DNA of 64,000 nucleotides from Ochrobactrum vermis (lineage in GTDB: Bacteria; Pseudomonadota; Alphaproteobacteria; Rhizobiales; Rhizobiaceae), in assembly GCF_002975205.1 (NCBI RefSeq), contig NZ_PCOC01000001.1:744001-808000 (forward strand), written 5' to 3'. Under the pieces are notes generated by a model that was not told the origin of the DNA, did not search any database, and saw nothing but the letters and a program-made list of their open reading frames with translations. Position 1 is the first letter of the stretch; the number at the start of each line of letters is the position of its first letter. The translations under genes and the position numbers were made by a program. Below, piece after piece: positions 36,206 through 45,362 of the stretch.

Positions 36206-36910
36206 ATGGCTTCGGCAAATCAGGCAGCAGCAATTCTGGAGGAGCGCACCGGACACCGTTTTCTCAATTTGAAACGGCTGGATCGTGCGCTCACCCATTC
36301 AAGTGTGCAGGCGCCATCGCGCGCAAATTATGAACGGCTCGAATTTCTCGGTGATCGCGTTCTGGGGCTGACCGTCGCGGAAATGTTGTTCGACGAATTT
36401 CCAGACGCATCCGAAGGCGAAATGTCTGTTCGTCTCAATGCGCTGGTGAACGCCGAAACCTGTGCGGCGATTGCCGACGAGATCGGGCTTGCCGATCTCA
36501 TTCATACCGGTTCCGATATCAAATCACTGAACGACAAGCGCCTTTTGAATGTGCGCGCCGATGTCGTTGAGGCGCTGATCGCCACGATTTATCTCGATGG
36601 CGGGCTTGAAGCCGTGCGACCCTTCGTCAAGCGTTACTGGGAAAAGCGGTCACTGCAAACGGGCGCGGCTCGCCGCGACGCCAAGACCGAACTTCAGGAA
36701 TGGGCACACCAGCAGGGCAATGTCCACCCTTCCTACACCATCGTCAGCCGTACCGGTCCGGACCACGACCCGCTGTTTACAGTCGAGGTGACGGTCAAGG
36801 GCTTTGCCACGGAAACGGGCGAGGGACGTTCGAAACGGATAGCCGAACAGAACGCAGCGGAAGTGATGCTTTATCGCGAAGGCGTCTGGAAGCGCGACAA
36901 TTCCGCTTGA
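36206..36910 (+). CDS. rnc: Ribonuclease III
   Basis: 234 residues. The nuclease domain has 'ANYERLEFLGDRVLGLTVAE' and 'LLNVRADVVEALIATIYLDG', the metal-binding regions. The C-terminal double-strand RNA-binding domain runs from 'DAKTELQEWAHQQGNVHPSY' to 'RIAEQNAAEVMLYREG'. It processes rRNA precursors and double-stranded RNA. It follows lepB by two bases. Confidence 0.97.
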   Translation: MASANQAAAILEERTGHRFLNLKRLDRALTHSSVQAPSRANYERLEFLGDRVLGLTVAEMLFDEFPDASEGEMSVRLNALVNAETCAAIADEIGLADLIHTGSDIKSLNDKRLLNVRADVVEALIATIYLDGGLEAVRPFVKRYWEKRSLQTGAARRDAKTELQEWAHQQGNVHPSYTIVSRTGPDHDPLFTVEVTVKGFATETGEGRSKRIAEQNAAEVMLYREGVWKRDNSA

Positions 36911-37058
36911 TGCAAGAGTTGGCGTTTTTTAGATCGAGATCGGTTATAATCAATCAAATACGCTATACCGCTTTTACCAGCGGTTTCGTCGTATCCGGAA
37001 TGTCGTGCTTAGGGGACAGCCGCATTCTGCAAGGAAATATCGTCTGGAAGGATAAAGA

Positions 37059-37994
37059 ATGAACAATCGGACGACGCCGGCTGACGGCGAAAACGAAGCA
37101 GGGCAGACCCGTTCCGGCTTCGTGGCGCTGATCGGGGCGCCAAATGCGGGGAAATCCACGCTGGTCAACCAGATTGTGGGAACCAAGGTTTCTATCGTCA
37201 CGCACAAGGTGCAGACGACACGCGCTCTTGTACGCGGCATATTCATCGAAGGTCAGGCCCAAATTGTCCTGGTGGACACGCCCGGTATTTTCCGGCCGAA
37301 GCGCAGGCTCGACCGCGCCATGGTCACAACGGCCTGGGGCGGCGCGAAGGATGCCGATATCATTCTCGTTCTTCTCGATTCGCAAGGCGGTCTGAACGAG
37401 AATGCCGAGGCACTTCTTTCCAGCATGAAGGATGTACGCCAGAAGAAAGTTCTGGTGCTCAACAAGGTCGACCGTGTTGACCCACCGGTTTTGCTGGATC
37501 TTGCGCGGAAGGCCAATGAGCTCGTCGCATTCGACCAGACTTTCATGATCTCGGCGCTGAACGGTTCGGGTTGCAAGGATCTGGCGAAATTTCTCGCCGA
37601 AAACGTGCCGAACGGCCCGTGGTATTATCCGGAAGACCAGATTTCAGATATGCCGATGCGGCAGCTTGCAGCCGAAATCACTCGCGAAAAGCTCTATCTG
37701 CGCCTTCATGAGGAACTGCCTTACTCGTCCACTGTGGAAACCGAACGCTGGGAAGAGCGCAAGGATGGTTCAGTGCGCATCGAGCAGGTGATCTATGTCG
37801 AGCGCGAAAGCCAGAAGAAGATCGTACTTGGTCACAAGGGCGAGACGATTAAGGCAATCGGGCAATCTGCACGCAAGGAAATCTCCGAGATACTGGAGCA
37901 GACGGTTCATCTCTTCCTTTTCGTGAAGGTACGCGAGAACTGGGGCAATGACCCGGAACGCTATCGCGAAATGGGGCTTGATTTTCCAACCTAA
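37059..37994 (+). CDS. era: Ribosome-assembly GTPase Era
   Basis: 311 residues. G1 'GAPNAGKST', G3 'DTPGIF' and G4 'NKVD' define the GTPase, and the C-terminal KH domain has 'IVLGHKGETIKAIGQSARKE'. Era binds 16S rRNA and helps 30S subunit maturation. The ribosome binding site GGAAGGA lies upstream of ATG 37059. recO follows after 18 bases. Confidence 0.97.
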   Translation: MNNRTTPADGENEAGQTRSGFVALIGAPNAGKSTLVNQIVGTKVSIVTHKVQTTRALVRGIFIEGQAQIVLVDTPGIFRPKRRLDRAMVTTAWGGAKDADIILVLLDSQGGLNENAEALLSSMKDVRQKKVLVLNKVDRVDPPVLLDLARKANELVAFDQTFMISALNGSGCKDLAKFLAENVPNGPWYYPEDQISDMPMRQLAAEITREKLYLRLHEELPYSSTVETERWEERKDGSVRIEQVIYVERESQKKIVLGHKGETIKAIGQSARKEISEILEQTVHLFLFVKVRENWGNDPERYREMGLDFPT

Positions 37995-38012
37995 ATTATA
38001 AGACTGGCGGCC

Positions 38013-38756
38013 ATGGAATGGCGCGATGAAGGCATAATTCTCGGGACACGACGCCATGGCGAGACAAGCGCCATCGTGGAAGTGATGACCCGTGAGCATG
38101 GCCGCCATATGGGTATGGTACGCGGCGGGCGTTCCCGCCGCATGCAGCCTTTGCTGCAGCCGGGCAATCATGTGGATGTGACATGGTGGGCGCGGCTGGA
38201 CGAACATATGGGCAGCTTTACCATCGAACCGCTGGGATTCGCCGCAGCCCGTCTCATTGAAACGCCTGTGGCGCTTTACGGTATCCAGCTGGCAGCATCC
38301 CATTTGCGCCTGCTACCTGAACGCGATCCGCATCGCGGTCTTTATGAGACGTTGCGGCTTATCATCGAACATTTTGACGATCCGCTGGCCTCTGGCGAAC
38401 TGGTGCTACGCTTCGAAGTGATGATGCTTGAAGAACTGGGTTTCGGCCTTGATCTCAAGGAATGTGCGGCAACTGGCACCAAGGAAGACCTGATCTACGT
38501 GTCGCCGAAATCCGGGCGCGCGGTCTGCCGTGATGCGGGCGCTCCCTGGGCCGACAAGCTTCTTTTGCTACCGGGCTTCGTCAACAATACTGCCGTTCGT
38601 GCAGTGTCCTATGACGATATCGACCACGCTTTTAAAATGACAGGCTTTTTTTTGATGCGGCACGTCTGGGAGCCGCGTGCCGTCACACCGCCCGATGCGC
38701 GCGGCGGGTTTTTGAACGCCCTTGGACGGGCTATCGGCCTTCAACAGGCAAGCTGA
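38013..38756 (+). CDS. recO: DNA repair protein RecO
   Basis: 247 residues. It begins 'MEWRDEGIILGTRRHGETSA' and has the OB-fold start 'VEVMTREHGRHMGMVRGG' and the helical C-terminal part 'LRLIIEHFDDPLASGELVLR'. RecO loads RecA onto SSB-coated single-stranded DNA in the RecFOR pathway. Its last 26 bases overlap the end of the convergent phosphatase gene. Confidence 0.95.
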   Translation: MEWRDEGIILGTRRHGETSAIVEVMTREHGRHMGMVRGGRSRRMQPLLQPGNHVDVTWWARLDEHMGSFTIEPLGFAAARLIETPVALYGIQLAASHLRLLPERDPHRGLYETLRLIIEHFDDPLASGELVLRFEVMMLEELGFGLDLKECAATGTKEDLIYVSPKSGRAVCRDAGAPWADKLLLLPGFVNNTAVRAVSYDDIDHAFKMTGFFLMRHVWEPRAVTPPDARGGFLNALGRAIGLQQAS

Positions 38757-39243
38757 AAACCTCGCCTTCAAAGGCGTCCGCTCCACGCCCAATGGCGTGT
38801 GTGGCTGCTATCATCCGCCCCCGTCGCCCCAGAATTTCGTCTGCAAGCGATATGAGCCGGATATTTGGTGTCGCAGATGGTGACAGGCTGCGAACAATTC
38901 CGGCAAGCTCGCTTTCATCCTGTGCCGGGTTCAAAGCGGAAGCGATGATGTATGCCGCAGCCGTGGAACGGGAAATACCGGCATAGCAGTGAATGAGCAA
39001 AGGCGCATTCATCGGCCAGTCCTTCGCGAATTGCAGAAGCGCCTGCACGTGGCTTTCATCGGGAACAACCAACCCTTCGCGTGGCTCAACAATATCATTG
39101 AATGTCAGTGACAGACGAATGGCATTGTAGCCATTGGGCAGAGTTGCCGGGACCTCGCTTCCAAGCGTTACGACATGGCTCGGCTGGTGCAATGCAAGCT
39201 GCGTTGCCAGTTGCGATAAAGGCGTTACGACGATCCGGCTCAT
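38731..39243 (-). CDS. Protein-tyrosine-phosphatase-like protein
   Basis: 170 residues with the Cys-x5-Arg active site in 'LLIHCYAGISRSTAA' (Cys86, Arg92) and a general-acid region near 'VVPDESHVQALLQFAKDW'. It belongs to the small dual-specificity-like phosphatases common in rhizobia and Brucella. Its start overlaps the stop of the HD-domain gene (ATGA), and the unit begins with ygfZ. Its 3' end overlaps recO tail to tail by 26 bases. The substrate is unknown. Confidence 0.87.
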   Translation of the reverse strand: MSRIVVTPLSQLATQLALHQPSHVVTLGSEVPATLPNGYNAIRLSLTFNDIVEPREGLVVPDESHVQALLQFAKDWPMNAPLLIHCYAGISRSTAAAYIIASALNPAQDESELAGIVRSLSPSATPNIRLISLADEILGRRGRMIAATHAIGRGADAFEGEVFSLPVEGR

Positions 39244-39860
39244 CGGCCCTTCCGTGCTTGTTCCAATGCTGCAAACCGTGCGAGGAAATCCGTCTGCACG
39301 TCTTGCGTGGGACGCGGTGCTATATCCAGTCCCGTCGGATCGAAGCCACGCGGGCGCCCGAAATATTTCACAGCTTCGGTTTCGGTAAAACCGGCAAGCC
39401 GTGTGGCCTCGAAAAAGGCGGCGATCTGATCGGCGCGCTTGATCAGCGTCTTGAGTTGGGCGGGCAGGGTTACCGGAAGTGCAAAGCGCAGGTGAATTGC
39501 GTTTTCCAGTCGCGTTTCAATCATCTTGTAATTGCCGCCCATTACCGCCTTGAAGGGCGAGATCATGTCGCCGATCACATATTCCGGGGCGTCGTGCAGA
39601 AGCGAGAGTAGCTGCCATTCTACGCTGGCATCGGGCACCAGCCGGTTGAATATCTGGTCCACAAGCAGCGAATGCTGGGCAACGGAATATGCGTGTTCGC
39701 CGACGGTCTGACCGTTCCACCGCGCAACACGGGCGAGACCGTGAGCAATATCCTCGATTTCAATATCGAGCGGAGAGGGGGCCAGCAGGTCGAGACGGCG
39801 TCCCGACAACATGCGTTGCCAGGCGCGCGTCTTGCCGGAAGATCGGTCGGCGCTTGCCAT
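39240..39860 (-). CDS. HD-domain phosphohydrolase (YfbR-like)
   Basis: 206 residues with HD-superfamily metal ligands in 'TVGEHAYSVAQHSLLVDQIF' and 'LSLLHDAPEYVIGDMISPFK'. YfbR-type enzymes dephosphorylate 5'-deoxyribonucleotides. It is the middle gene of a ygfZ-HD-phosphatase unit, starting within TGATG at the ygfZ stop and overlapping the phosphatase start. Confidence 0.9.
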   Translation of the reverse strand: MASADRSSGKTRAWQRMLSGRRLDLLAPSPLDIEIEDIAHGLARVARWNGQTVGEHAYSVAQHSLLVDQIFNRLVPDASVEWQLLSLLHDAPEYVIGDMISPFKAVMGGNYKMIETRLENAIHLRFALPVTLPAQLKTLIKRADQIAAFFEATRLAGFTETEAVKYFGRPRGFDPTGLDIAPRPTQDVQTDFLARFAALEQARKGR

Positions 39861-40723
39861 CAGGCGTTCCCCGCTTCGGCTGCAGGAAACCCGAACCGCA
39901 CATGGGGCGGCAACGCCAGCGTTACGGGCGTCTCGCCGACCAGAATGGGACTACCGGCATCTATTGCATCCTTGGCGCGATCAATGCGCACAAGCGCAAT
40001 GCCGATCTTGTCAGCAGAACTGCCTATCGTGCCGATCTCGCGCCCGTCCACGGTAATGGGCGTGCCCATCGGAGGTAGGATTCCTTCAGAGCGAGCCACC
40101 AGAACACGCCGCCTTGCCGTGCCGCGATGCTGCATGCGTGACACAACTTCCTGACCGATGAAACAGCCTTTTGGGAAAGACACACCACCGGTCTGGTCGA
40201 AATTGACGTCATGCGGGAAGACGTCATTGTAAGCGAAATCCGCTTCGCCTTCGGCTATGCCATATTCTGCCCGCAGCTTCGTCCATGCACTATCGTCGGT
40301 CGTGCCTTCTGCCTGACCGTAGATCCGACGCACGTTCAGATCGGCCGGAAAGCGGCTGTCATGCTTGATTGAATCATTCTGTGAAGAATGTGATTCATTA
40401 TGCCAGGAAACACTGACAAGCGATTCTGGCAGTTGTTTAATTTCGGCTTTCGCGCGCAGCCTGTAGAGGGTGATACGCTTGATGAAATCGGCGGCAATGC
40501 TTGCCGGAAGCTCGAAACGCAAACCGCCTTCGATACGTGAAACGAGAAAGTCGAACAGGACTTTCCCTTGCGGAGCCAGCAGAGCTCCCGGTTTCAGGTT
40601 GTCCGGTCCAAGCTTGTCGAGGTCGGTGGTAATCACAGCCTGCAGAAATTTTTCCGCCTCTTCGCCCGTGATGTGAACCAAAGCCCTGTTTGAAAGATTT
40701 ACCGTTTCAGCTACCGTCGTCAT
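39860..40723 (-). CDS. ygfZ: YgfZ/GcvT-like folate-binding protein
   Basis: 287 residues from ATG 40723 (AAGGACGAAG upstream). The conserved signature 'GCFIGQEVVSRMQHRGTARR' with its Cys marks the YgfZ family. Earlier segments are 'LSNRALVHITGEEAEKFLQA' and 'KVLFDFLVSRIEGGLRFELP'. YgfZ uses tetrahydrofolate and supports assembly or repair of iron-sulfur enzymes such as MiaB. It heads an operon of three overlapping genes. It is divergent from pyrC across 85 bases. Confidence 0.93.
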   Translation of the reverse strand: MTTVAETVNLSNRALVHITGEEAEKFLQAVITTDLDKLGPDNLKPGALLAPQGKVLFDFLVSRIEGGLRFELPASIAADFIKRITLYRLRAKAEIKQLPESLVSVSWHNESHSSQNDSIKHDSRFPADLNVRRIYGQAEGTTDDSAWTKLRAEYGIAEGEADFAYNDVFPHDVNFDQTGGVSFPKGCFIGQEVVSRMQHRGTARRRVLVARSEGILPPMGTPITVDGREIGTIGSSADKIGIALVRIDRAKDAIDAGSPILVGETPVTLALPPHVRFGFPAAEAGNA

Positions 40724-40808
40724 CGCTTCGTCCTTGCCTTTCGCGCCCTCGTTACGTAAGCCCCAATGGAAAGGCTCGCAAGTCCTATCAATCTGGCAGG
40801 AGACAACT

Positions 40809-42143
40809 ATGGCCGAAACATTCGATACGATTTTGAAGGGTGCAACCATCGTCAATCACGACGGTATAGGCCAACGCGACATCGGTATCCGCAATGGTCG
40901 CATCGCTGCCATAGGCTCTCTTTCCACATATTCGGCGGGTGAGGTGATCGATTGCACCGGCCTGCATGTGATGCCCGGTGTGGTGGACAGCCAGGTTCAC
41001 TTCCGCGAGCCGGGCCTTGAGCACAAGGAAGATCTCGAAACCGGCTCTCTTGCAGCTGTGCTGGGCGGGGTGACCTCGGTCTTCGAGATGCCGAACACCA
41101 AGCCGCTGACCACCTCGGTGGAGACGCTTGAAGACAAGATTCGTCGCGGCCGTCATCGCATGCATTGCGATTTCGCTTTCTGGGTCGGCGGTACGCGCGA
41201 CAACGCGAAAGACGTTGCCGAACTGGAACGTCTGCCGGGCGCTGCCGGCATCAAGGTTTTCATGGGATCGTCCACCGGCGATCTGCTGGTTGAGGACGAT
41301 GACGGTGTTCGTTCAATCCTGAAGAACACGCGCCGTCGCGCGGCCTTCCACTCCGAGGACGAGTTCCGGCTCAAGGAACGCGAAGGCCTGCGCGTGCAAG
41401 GCGATCCGTCAAGCCATCCGGTTTGGCGCGACGAAGTTGCAGCACTTCAGTGCACGGAACGGCTTGTGCGCATCGCTCGCGATACCGGCGCACGCATTCA
41501 CGTGCTGCATATCTCCACTGCCGAGGAAATCGACTTCCTGAAAGATCACAAGGATGTCGCGACGTGCGAAGCAACGCCGCACCATCTCACTTTGTCTGCA
41601 GATGATTACAAGACGCTTGGCAATCTCATTCAGATGAACCCACCTGTCCGTGACAAGCGCCACCGCGACGGCGTGTGGAAGGGTATCGATCAGGGTATTG
41701 TCGATGTGCTCGGTTCCGACCACGCGCCGCATACGCTGGAAGAAAAGCAGAAGCCTTACCCGGCTTCCCCGTCCGGTATGACGGGCGTGCAGACACTGGT
41801 GCCGATCATGCTGGATCACATCAATGCTGGCAGGCTTACGCTGGAGCGCTTCGTCGATCTTTCCAGCCACGGTCCGAACCGCATTTTCGGTATGGCCCGA
41901 AAGGGGCGCATTGCAGTCGGCTACGATGCCGATCTGACTATCGTGGACATGAAGCGCCGCGAAACGATCACGCATGAGCAGGCCGGTTCGAAAGCTGGCT
42001 GGACGCCCTATCATGGCAAGACCGTTACGGGGTGGCCGATTGGGACTTTTGTGCGCGGGATCAAGGTGATGTGGGAAGCGGAAATCGTCAACGCCAACAA
42101 GGGCGAGCCGGTGGAGTTCCTCGAAGCATTGCCGCATCGCTGA
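40809..42143 (+). CDS. pyrC: Dihydroorotase, class I type
   Basis: 444 residues from ATG 40809 with CAGGAGA upstream; the frame before it has no signal. Metal-site segments are 'DSQVHFREPGLEHKED', 'GIKVFMGSSTG' with the carbamylated-Lys position, 'HVLHISTAEE' and 'GSDHAPHTLEEKQKPYPA'. It cyclises carbamoyl aspartate to dihydroorotate in pyrimidine synthesis. Related amidohydrolases such as allantoinase share the fold; the motifs fit dihydroorotase best. Confidence 0.92.
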   Translation: MAETFDTILKGATIVNHDGIGQRDIGIRNGRIAAIGSLSTYSAGEVIDCTGLHVMPGVVDSQVHFREPGLEHKEDLETGSLAAVLGGVTSVFEMPNTKPLTTSVETLEDKIRRGRHRMHCDFAFWVGGTRDNAKDVAELERLPGAAGIKVFMGSSTGDLLVEDDDGVRSILKNTRRRAAFHSEDEFRLKEREGLRVQGDPSSHPVWRDEVAALQCTERLVRIARDTGARIHVLHISTAEEIDFLKDHKDVATCEATPHHLTLSADDYKTLGNLIQMNPPVRDKRHRDGVWKGIDQGIVDVLGSDHAPHTLEEKQKPYPASPSGMTGVQTLVPIMLDHINAGRLTLERFVDLSSHGPNRIFGMARKGRIAVGYDADLTIVDMKRRETITHEQAGSKAGWTPYHGKTVTGWPIGTFVRGIKVMWEAEIVNANKGEPVEFLEALPHR

Positions 42144-42156
42144 AGGCAGTTCACCT

Positions 42157-42444
42157 ATGTTCGTTGTCAACCTGACCTATATCAAGCCTCTTGAGGAGAT
42201 CGGGAGGCATCTCGAAGCGCATCGGGAATTTCTGAATAGGCAGTATGCGGATGGCGTTTTTCTGGCTTCCGGACCGAAAAACCCACGCGACGGCGGCGTG
42301 ATCCTCGCAAGCGGCAAGGTTAGCAGGACCGAGCTGGATGCGATACTGAACCTCGACCCATTCAGGCAGCATGAACTGGCAATTTACGATGTTATTGAGT
42401 TTACGCCAGCGAAGTGCGTTCCTCTTCTGGATGGTATCCTTTAG
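42157..42444 (+). CDS. YciI-family small protein
   Basis: 95 residues of the YCII/dimeric alpha-beta barrel type. It begins 'MFVVNLTYIKPLEEIGRHLE' and has 'HREFLNRQYADGVFLASGPK' with the His often seen in the active site, then 'DPFRQHELAIYDVIEF'. It lies 13 bases after pyrC and is likely co-transcribed. Its function is unknown; some members are dehalogenase-like. Confidence 0.88.
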   Translation: MFVVNLTYIKPLEEIGRHLEAHREFLNRQYADGVFLASGPKNPRDGGVILASGKVSRTELDAILNLDPFRQHELAIYDVIEFTPAKCVPLLDGIL

Positions 42445-42563
42445 AGAAAAGGATGCTAGCCGCGCATTGGCGTGATCTGTCCGCTCTTTGTCCGTAAGGA
42501 GGCTTTTGATCTCGGTTGCAAGGCGTATTTTCTCCCTATAGTCTTTTGATATGGAGAACAAAA

Positions 42564-43130
42564 ATGTCCGCTCATGATACGGCTCTGCTGGTTATCGATG
42601 CTCAGGAGTCATTCCGCCACCGGCCTTACTACCGGGACGAAGAGGTTGGTGCCTATATTGAACGCCAGCAGGCGCTGATCGATGGTGCCATGCGTGCCGG
42701 TATTCCTGTGGTGCAGATTTTTCATGTCGAGAATGAAGGCCCATTCTCGGAAGCGTCAGGTCTGGTGAAGGCAATTTCACCATTGTCGATTGAGCCGGAC
42801 GCGGTTTTCCGCAAGCGTCGCCACAGTGCACTGGTCGGAAGCGGGCTTGATGTCTGGCTGGTTGCGAATGGTATCCGTCGGGTGCTGGTTTCCGGCATTC
42901 GCACCGAGCAATGCTGCGAGACTACAACGCGACAGGCATCGGATTTCGGATATCATGTCGATTTCGTCAGTGAAGCGACATTGACCTTTCCGATGACCGA
43001 CGCAAGTGGCCATGAGTGGAGCGCTGCCGAAATCAAGGCGCGTACAGAGCTTGTTCTGGCTAATCGTTTTGCCCGTATCGTGACCGTGGAACAGGCGCTC
43101 ACAGCACCGGGAGAACGGAAGGCCGCATGA
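42564..43130 (+). CDS. Isochorismatase-like cysteine hydrolase
   Basis: 188 residues from ATG 42564 (ATGGAGAAC upstream). The acid-Lys-Cys triad is visible as Asp in 'ALLVIDAQESFRH', Lys in 'AVFRKRRHSAL' and Cys in 'VSGIRTEQCCETTTRQASDF'. The family includes nicotinamidases and isochorismatases; the substrate is not known. It overlaps the GlxA-type regulator by four bases, so the regulator may sense its substrate or product. Confidence 0.88.
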   Translation: MSAHDTALLVIDAQESFRHRPYYRDEEVGAYIERQQALIDGAMRAGIPVVQIFHVENEGPFSEASGLVKAISPLSIEPDAVFRKRRHSALVGSGLDVWLVANGIRRVLVSGIRTEQCCETTTRQASDFGYHVDFVSEATLTFPMTDASGHEWSAAEIKARTELVLANRFARIVTVEQALTAPGERKAA

Positions 43131-44128
43131 GTGAGCAAGCAGACATCACCCGGTCAATTCCGGTTTATGTCATCATCCCGCCACGTGTGCTTCTGCTCGA
43201 CGTGGCGGGGCCGCTTGAGGTTTTGCGCAAGGCAAATCTCGATCAGCAGAAGGTACGGTTCGATGTTCATTATATCGGACCAGCTTCAACTGCGCTCAGC
43301 TCCATCGGTCTGCCGGTGGCTGGCGTTGAACCTCTGCCGCAGGCGCTGCCAGATGGCGCGCTGGTCATTGTTTCGGGTACTGCCGATATTCCACTTGGAA
43401 ATGCGGAGACCGACCGAGCCGCTGATGCGGTGCTGGAAAAAGAGATCGTTCAATGGCTTCGCCGTACGGTTCGCCCCGGCGTGCGGCTGGTGACGATCTG
43501 TTCCGGTGCGCTGCTCGCGGCACGCGCGGGGCTGCTCGATGGCTACTCCTGCACCACGCATCACCTGACAATCGGTGAACTTGAACGACTGGCTCCGGCC
43601 GCACGCGTGCATGAAAACAGGCTTTTCGTTGAAGATGGCGAGCGACTGACGAGCGCGGGCATCACCGCCGGAATTGATCTGATGCTGCACATCGTTGCCG
43701 GGTTGACCGATCACGCCACAGCGCTGGCTGTCGCGCGCTATCTGGTCGTTTATCTGCGGCGTAGCGGCAATGATCCGCAGCTATCGCCCTGGCTTGAGGG
43801 GCGAAATCATATGAACCCGGTGGTGCATCGCGCACAGGATGCCATCGCACATGACCCGGCAGCAGAATGGTCCGTGGAAAGACTGGCGGATATCGGCGGG
43901 GCGAGCCCGCGCAACTTCTCGCGTCTGTTCAATGAATATGCCGGAATGACGGTGACGGACTACGTCAATCGGCTCAAGATCAGCCTTGCGCGAGAGATGC
44001 TTTTGCATTCCGAACTTGATATCGAAAATGTCGCGACACAGGCCGGTTTTGCTTCTGCCCGGCAATTCCGCCGGGTCTGGCAGCGCATCTATAAGGAACC
44101 GCCGAGCCGGGTTCGCATCGCAGTATGA
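43127..44128 (+). CDS. GlxA-type AraC regulator with DJ-1/PfpI domain
   Basis: 333 residues. The N-terminal half is a DJ-1/PfpI (glutamine-amidotransferase-like) domain: 'PVYVIIPPRVLLLDVAGPLE', 'LVTICSGALLAARAGLLDG' with the nucleophile-position Cys, and 'TSAGITAGIDLMLHIVAG'. The C-terminal half is an AraC HTH: 'VERLADIGGASPRNFSRLFN' and 'IENVATQAGFASARQFRRVW'. It is coupled with the preceding hydrolase (ATGA overlap) and likely controls it. The ligand is unknown. Confidence 0.92.
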   Translation: MSEQADITRSIPVYVIIPPRVLLLDVAGPLEVLRKANLDQQKVRFDVHYIGPASTALSSIGLPVAGVEPLPQALPDGALVIVSGTADIPLGNAETDRAADAVLEKEIVQWLRRTVRPGVRLVTICSGALLAARAGLLDGYSCTTHHLTIGELERLAPAARVHENRLFVEDGERLTSAGITAGIDLMLHIVAGLTDHATALAVARYLVVYLRRSGNDPQLSPWLEGRNHMNPVVHRAQDAIAHDPAAEWSVERLADIGGASPRNFSRLFNEYAGMTVTDYVNRLKISLAREMLLHSELDIENVATQAGFASARQFRRVWQRIYKEPPSRVRIAV

Positions 44129-44866
44129 TTATTCGCCAGCGGTAAAAAAACGCCAGCTTCCGTCCGGGCCGATACCGATACTGTAGAAGATATAGCCGCC
44201 CGCCTTCTTCATATCCTCGAAATCACCGGCGGTGACGATTTCGAAAAGCTCCACGATCTGGGGTGGCGTCAGCTTGTCGAGAGGCATGGCGTAGAAATAG
44301 GGCCAGACATAGACTTCGTTGTCTTTGCCTGCGTTGAGATGCACATAGCCTGTGTCCAGCAGATCGACGATGATTGCCAGAACTTCCCGGCCAGCTTCAT
44401 CGCCCGATAGTGATTTGAGGAAGTCGATAACGTCTTCCTCGTGGTCTTCCAATGAGAGCTGGGTGGCTTTGTCCTCAACGCCGAGGAGCGGTCGCAACTG
44501 TTCAATGTCACCGGAGCGGGCTGCTTGCAGCATGCGCTCGCGTGTCAGCCTTACAGGCTCGGGCAGCTTGTCAAAGTCGCGATGGATTTCCGGCATGGGT
44601 TTGGAGGATGCAGCTGGGGCTGGCACATTGTCTGGCGATATTCTTGGCAAGGCACGAGGAATCGCGCCGGGTAGCGGAATAGGGGAAGGGTTTTCACCTT
44701 CATCCGTCATGGGACGGGAGCCGGGCCGTTGCAGGAAATCCGACTGATCCGTCAGCGCGACTTTAAAGGCGCTCGCGGCTGCTGCGGGCAAGGCAATGCC
44801 ACAGGCAAGGAATATCCCGGCCGATACAATTAGGGGCGAGGCGGAGTTCCTGATCGGAAATGACAT
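44129..44866 (-). CDS. Conserved exported protein of unknown function
   Basis: 245 residues when started at ATG 44866, chosen for the signal-peptide pattern 'IVSAGIFLACGIALPAAAAS'; no strong ribosome binding site is seen. The mature protein has a Pro-rich stretch, then 'MLQAARSGDIEQLRPLLGVE', 'DEAGREVLAIIVDLLDTGYV' and 'WPYFYAMPLDKLTPPQIVEL', a compact helical pattern seen in rhizobial hypotheticals. I do not recognise the family. It is immediately convergent with the GlxA-type gene, with no gap. Confidence 0.7.
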   Translation of the reverse strand: MSFPIRNSASPLIVSAGIFLACGIALPAAAASAFKVALTDQSDFLQRPGSRPMTDEGENPSPIPLPGAIPRALPRISPDNVPAPAASSKPMPEIHRDFDKLPEPVRLTRERMLQAARSGDIEQLRPLLGVEDKATQLSLEDHEEDVIDFLKSLSGDEAGREVLAIIVDLLDTGYVHLNAGKDNEVYVWPYFYAMPLDKLTPPQIVELFEIVTAGDFEDMKKAGGYIFYSIGIGPDGSWRFFTAGE

Positions 44867-44939
44867 GTGGCGCTGGAAGAGGGACGCCGGGAGGGAACTG
44901 TTGCGCCGGTCTGGTCCCGCGACCGGCACTCTGTCGATG

Positions 44940-45197
44940 CTATTGGAGAATGCGCTGCGGCAGGAAGGTTCCCGCTACGATTTGCTCGCGCATTCTTTCG
45001 ATCAGCTCCAGCGCACAGTCGTCGCCTGCTTCACGGATCAATTCGGTAAGCGCAGTGGTGAAGGCCGCTTCGGCAAGGATTTCCGGTTCGATACCTTCAG
45101 AGATACCGTCAGCCCAGGCCTCGCTGTGATATTCGATTGCGACGAGCTTCTTCTCTCGTGCAATCATTTCGTCCAGATCGGCCGGTGCATGTTCCAT
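44940..45197 (-). CDS. Small conserved protein of unknown function
   Basis: 85 residues when started at ATG 45197, which has AGGATG 11 bases upstream; ATG 45206 is an alternative. It is acidic and helical ('MEHAPADLDEMIAREKKLVA', 'EGIEPEILAEAAFTTALTEL', 'ALELIERMREQIVAGTF'). No signal peptide is seen. The family is not known to me. Confidence 0.6.
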   Translation of the reverse strand: MEHAPADLDEMIAREKKLVAIEYHSEAWADGISEGIEPEILAEAAFTTALTELIREAGDDCALELIERMREQIVAGTFLPQRILQ

Positions 45198-45362
45198 AGA
45201 CTTCATCCTGGCTTTCGCCTTTCTGTTGCACAGGCGGTGTCTCACCGTTTTGCGGGAGCTCTACCACCTTGCAAGCTGTCTGCCTTCTTAAGACAGTGTT
45301 AACAGATTATCACAGATTTGAAGGAACTAATCCTGTCAATCCGCACAAGAGTGAATGATTGG

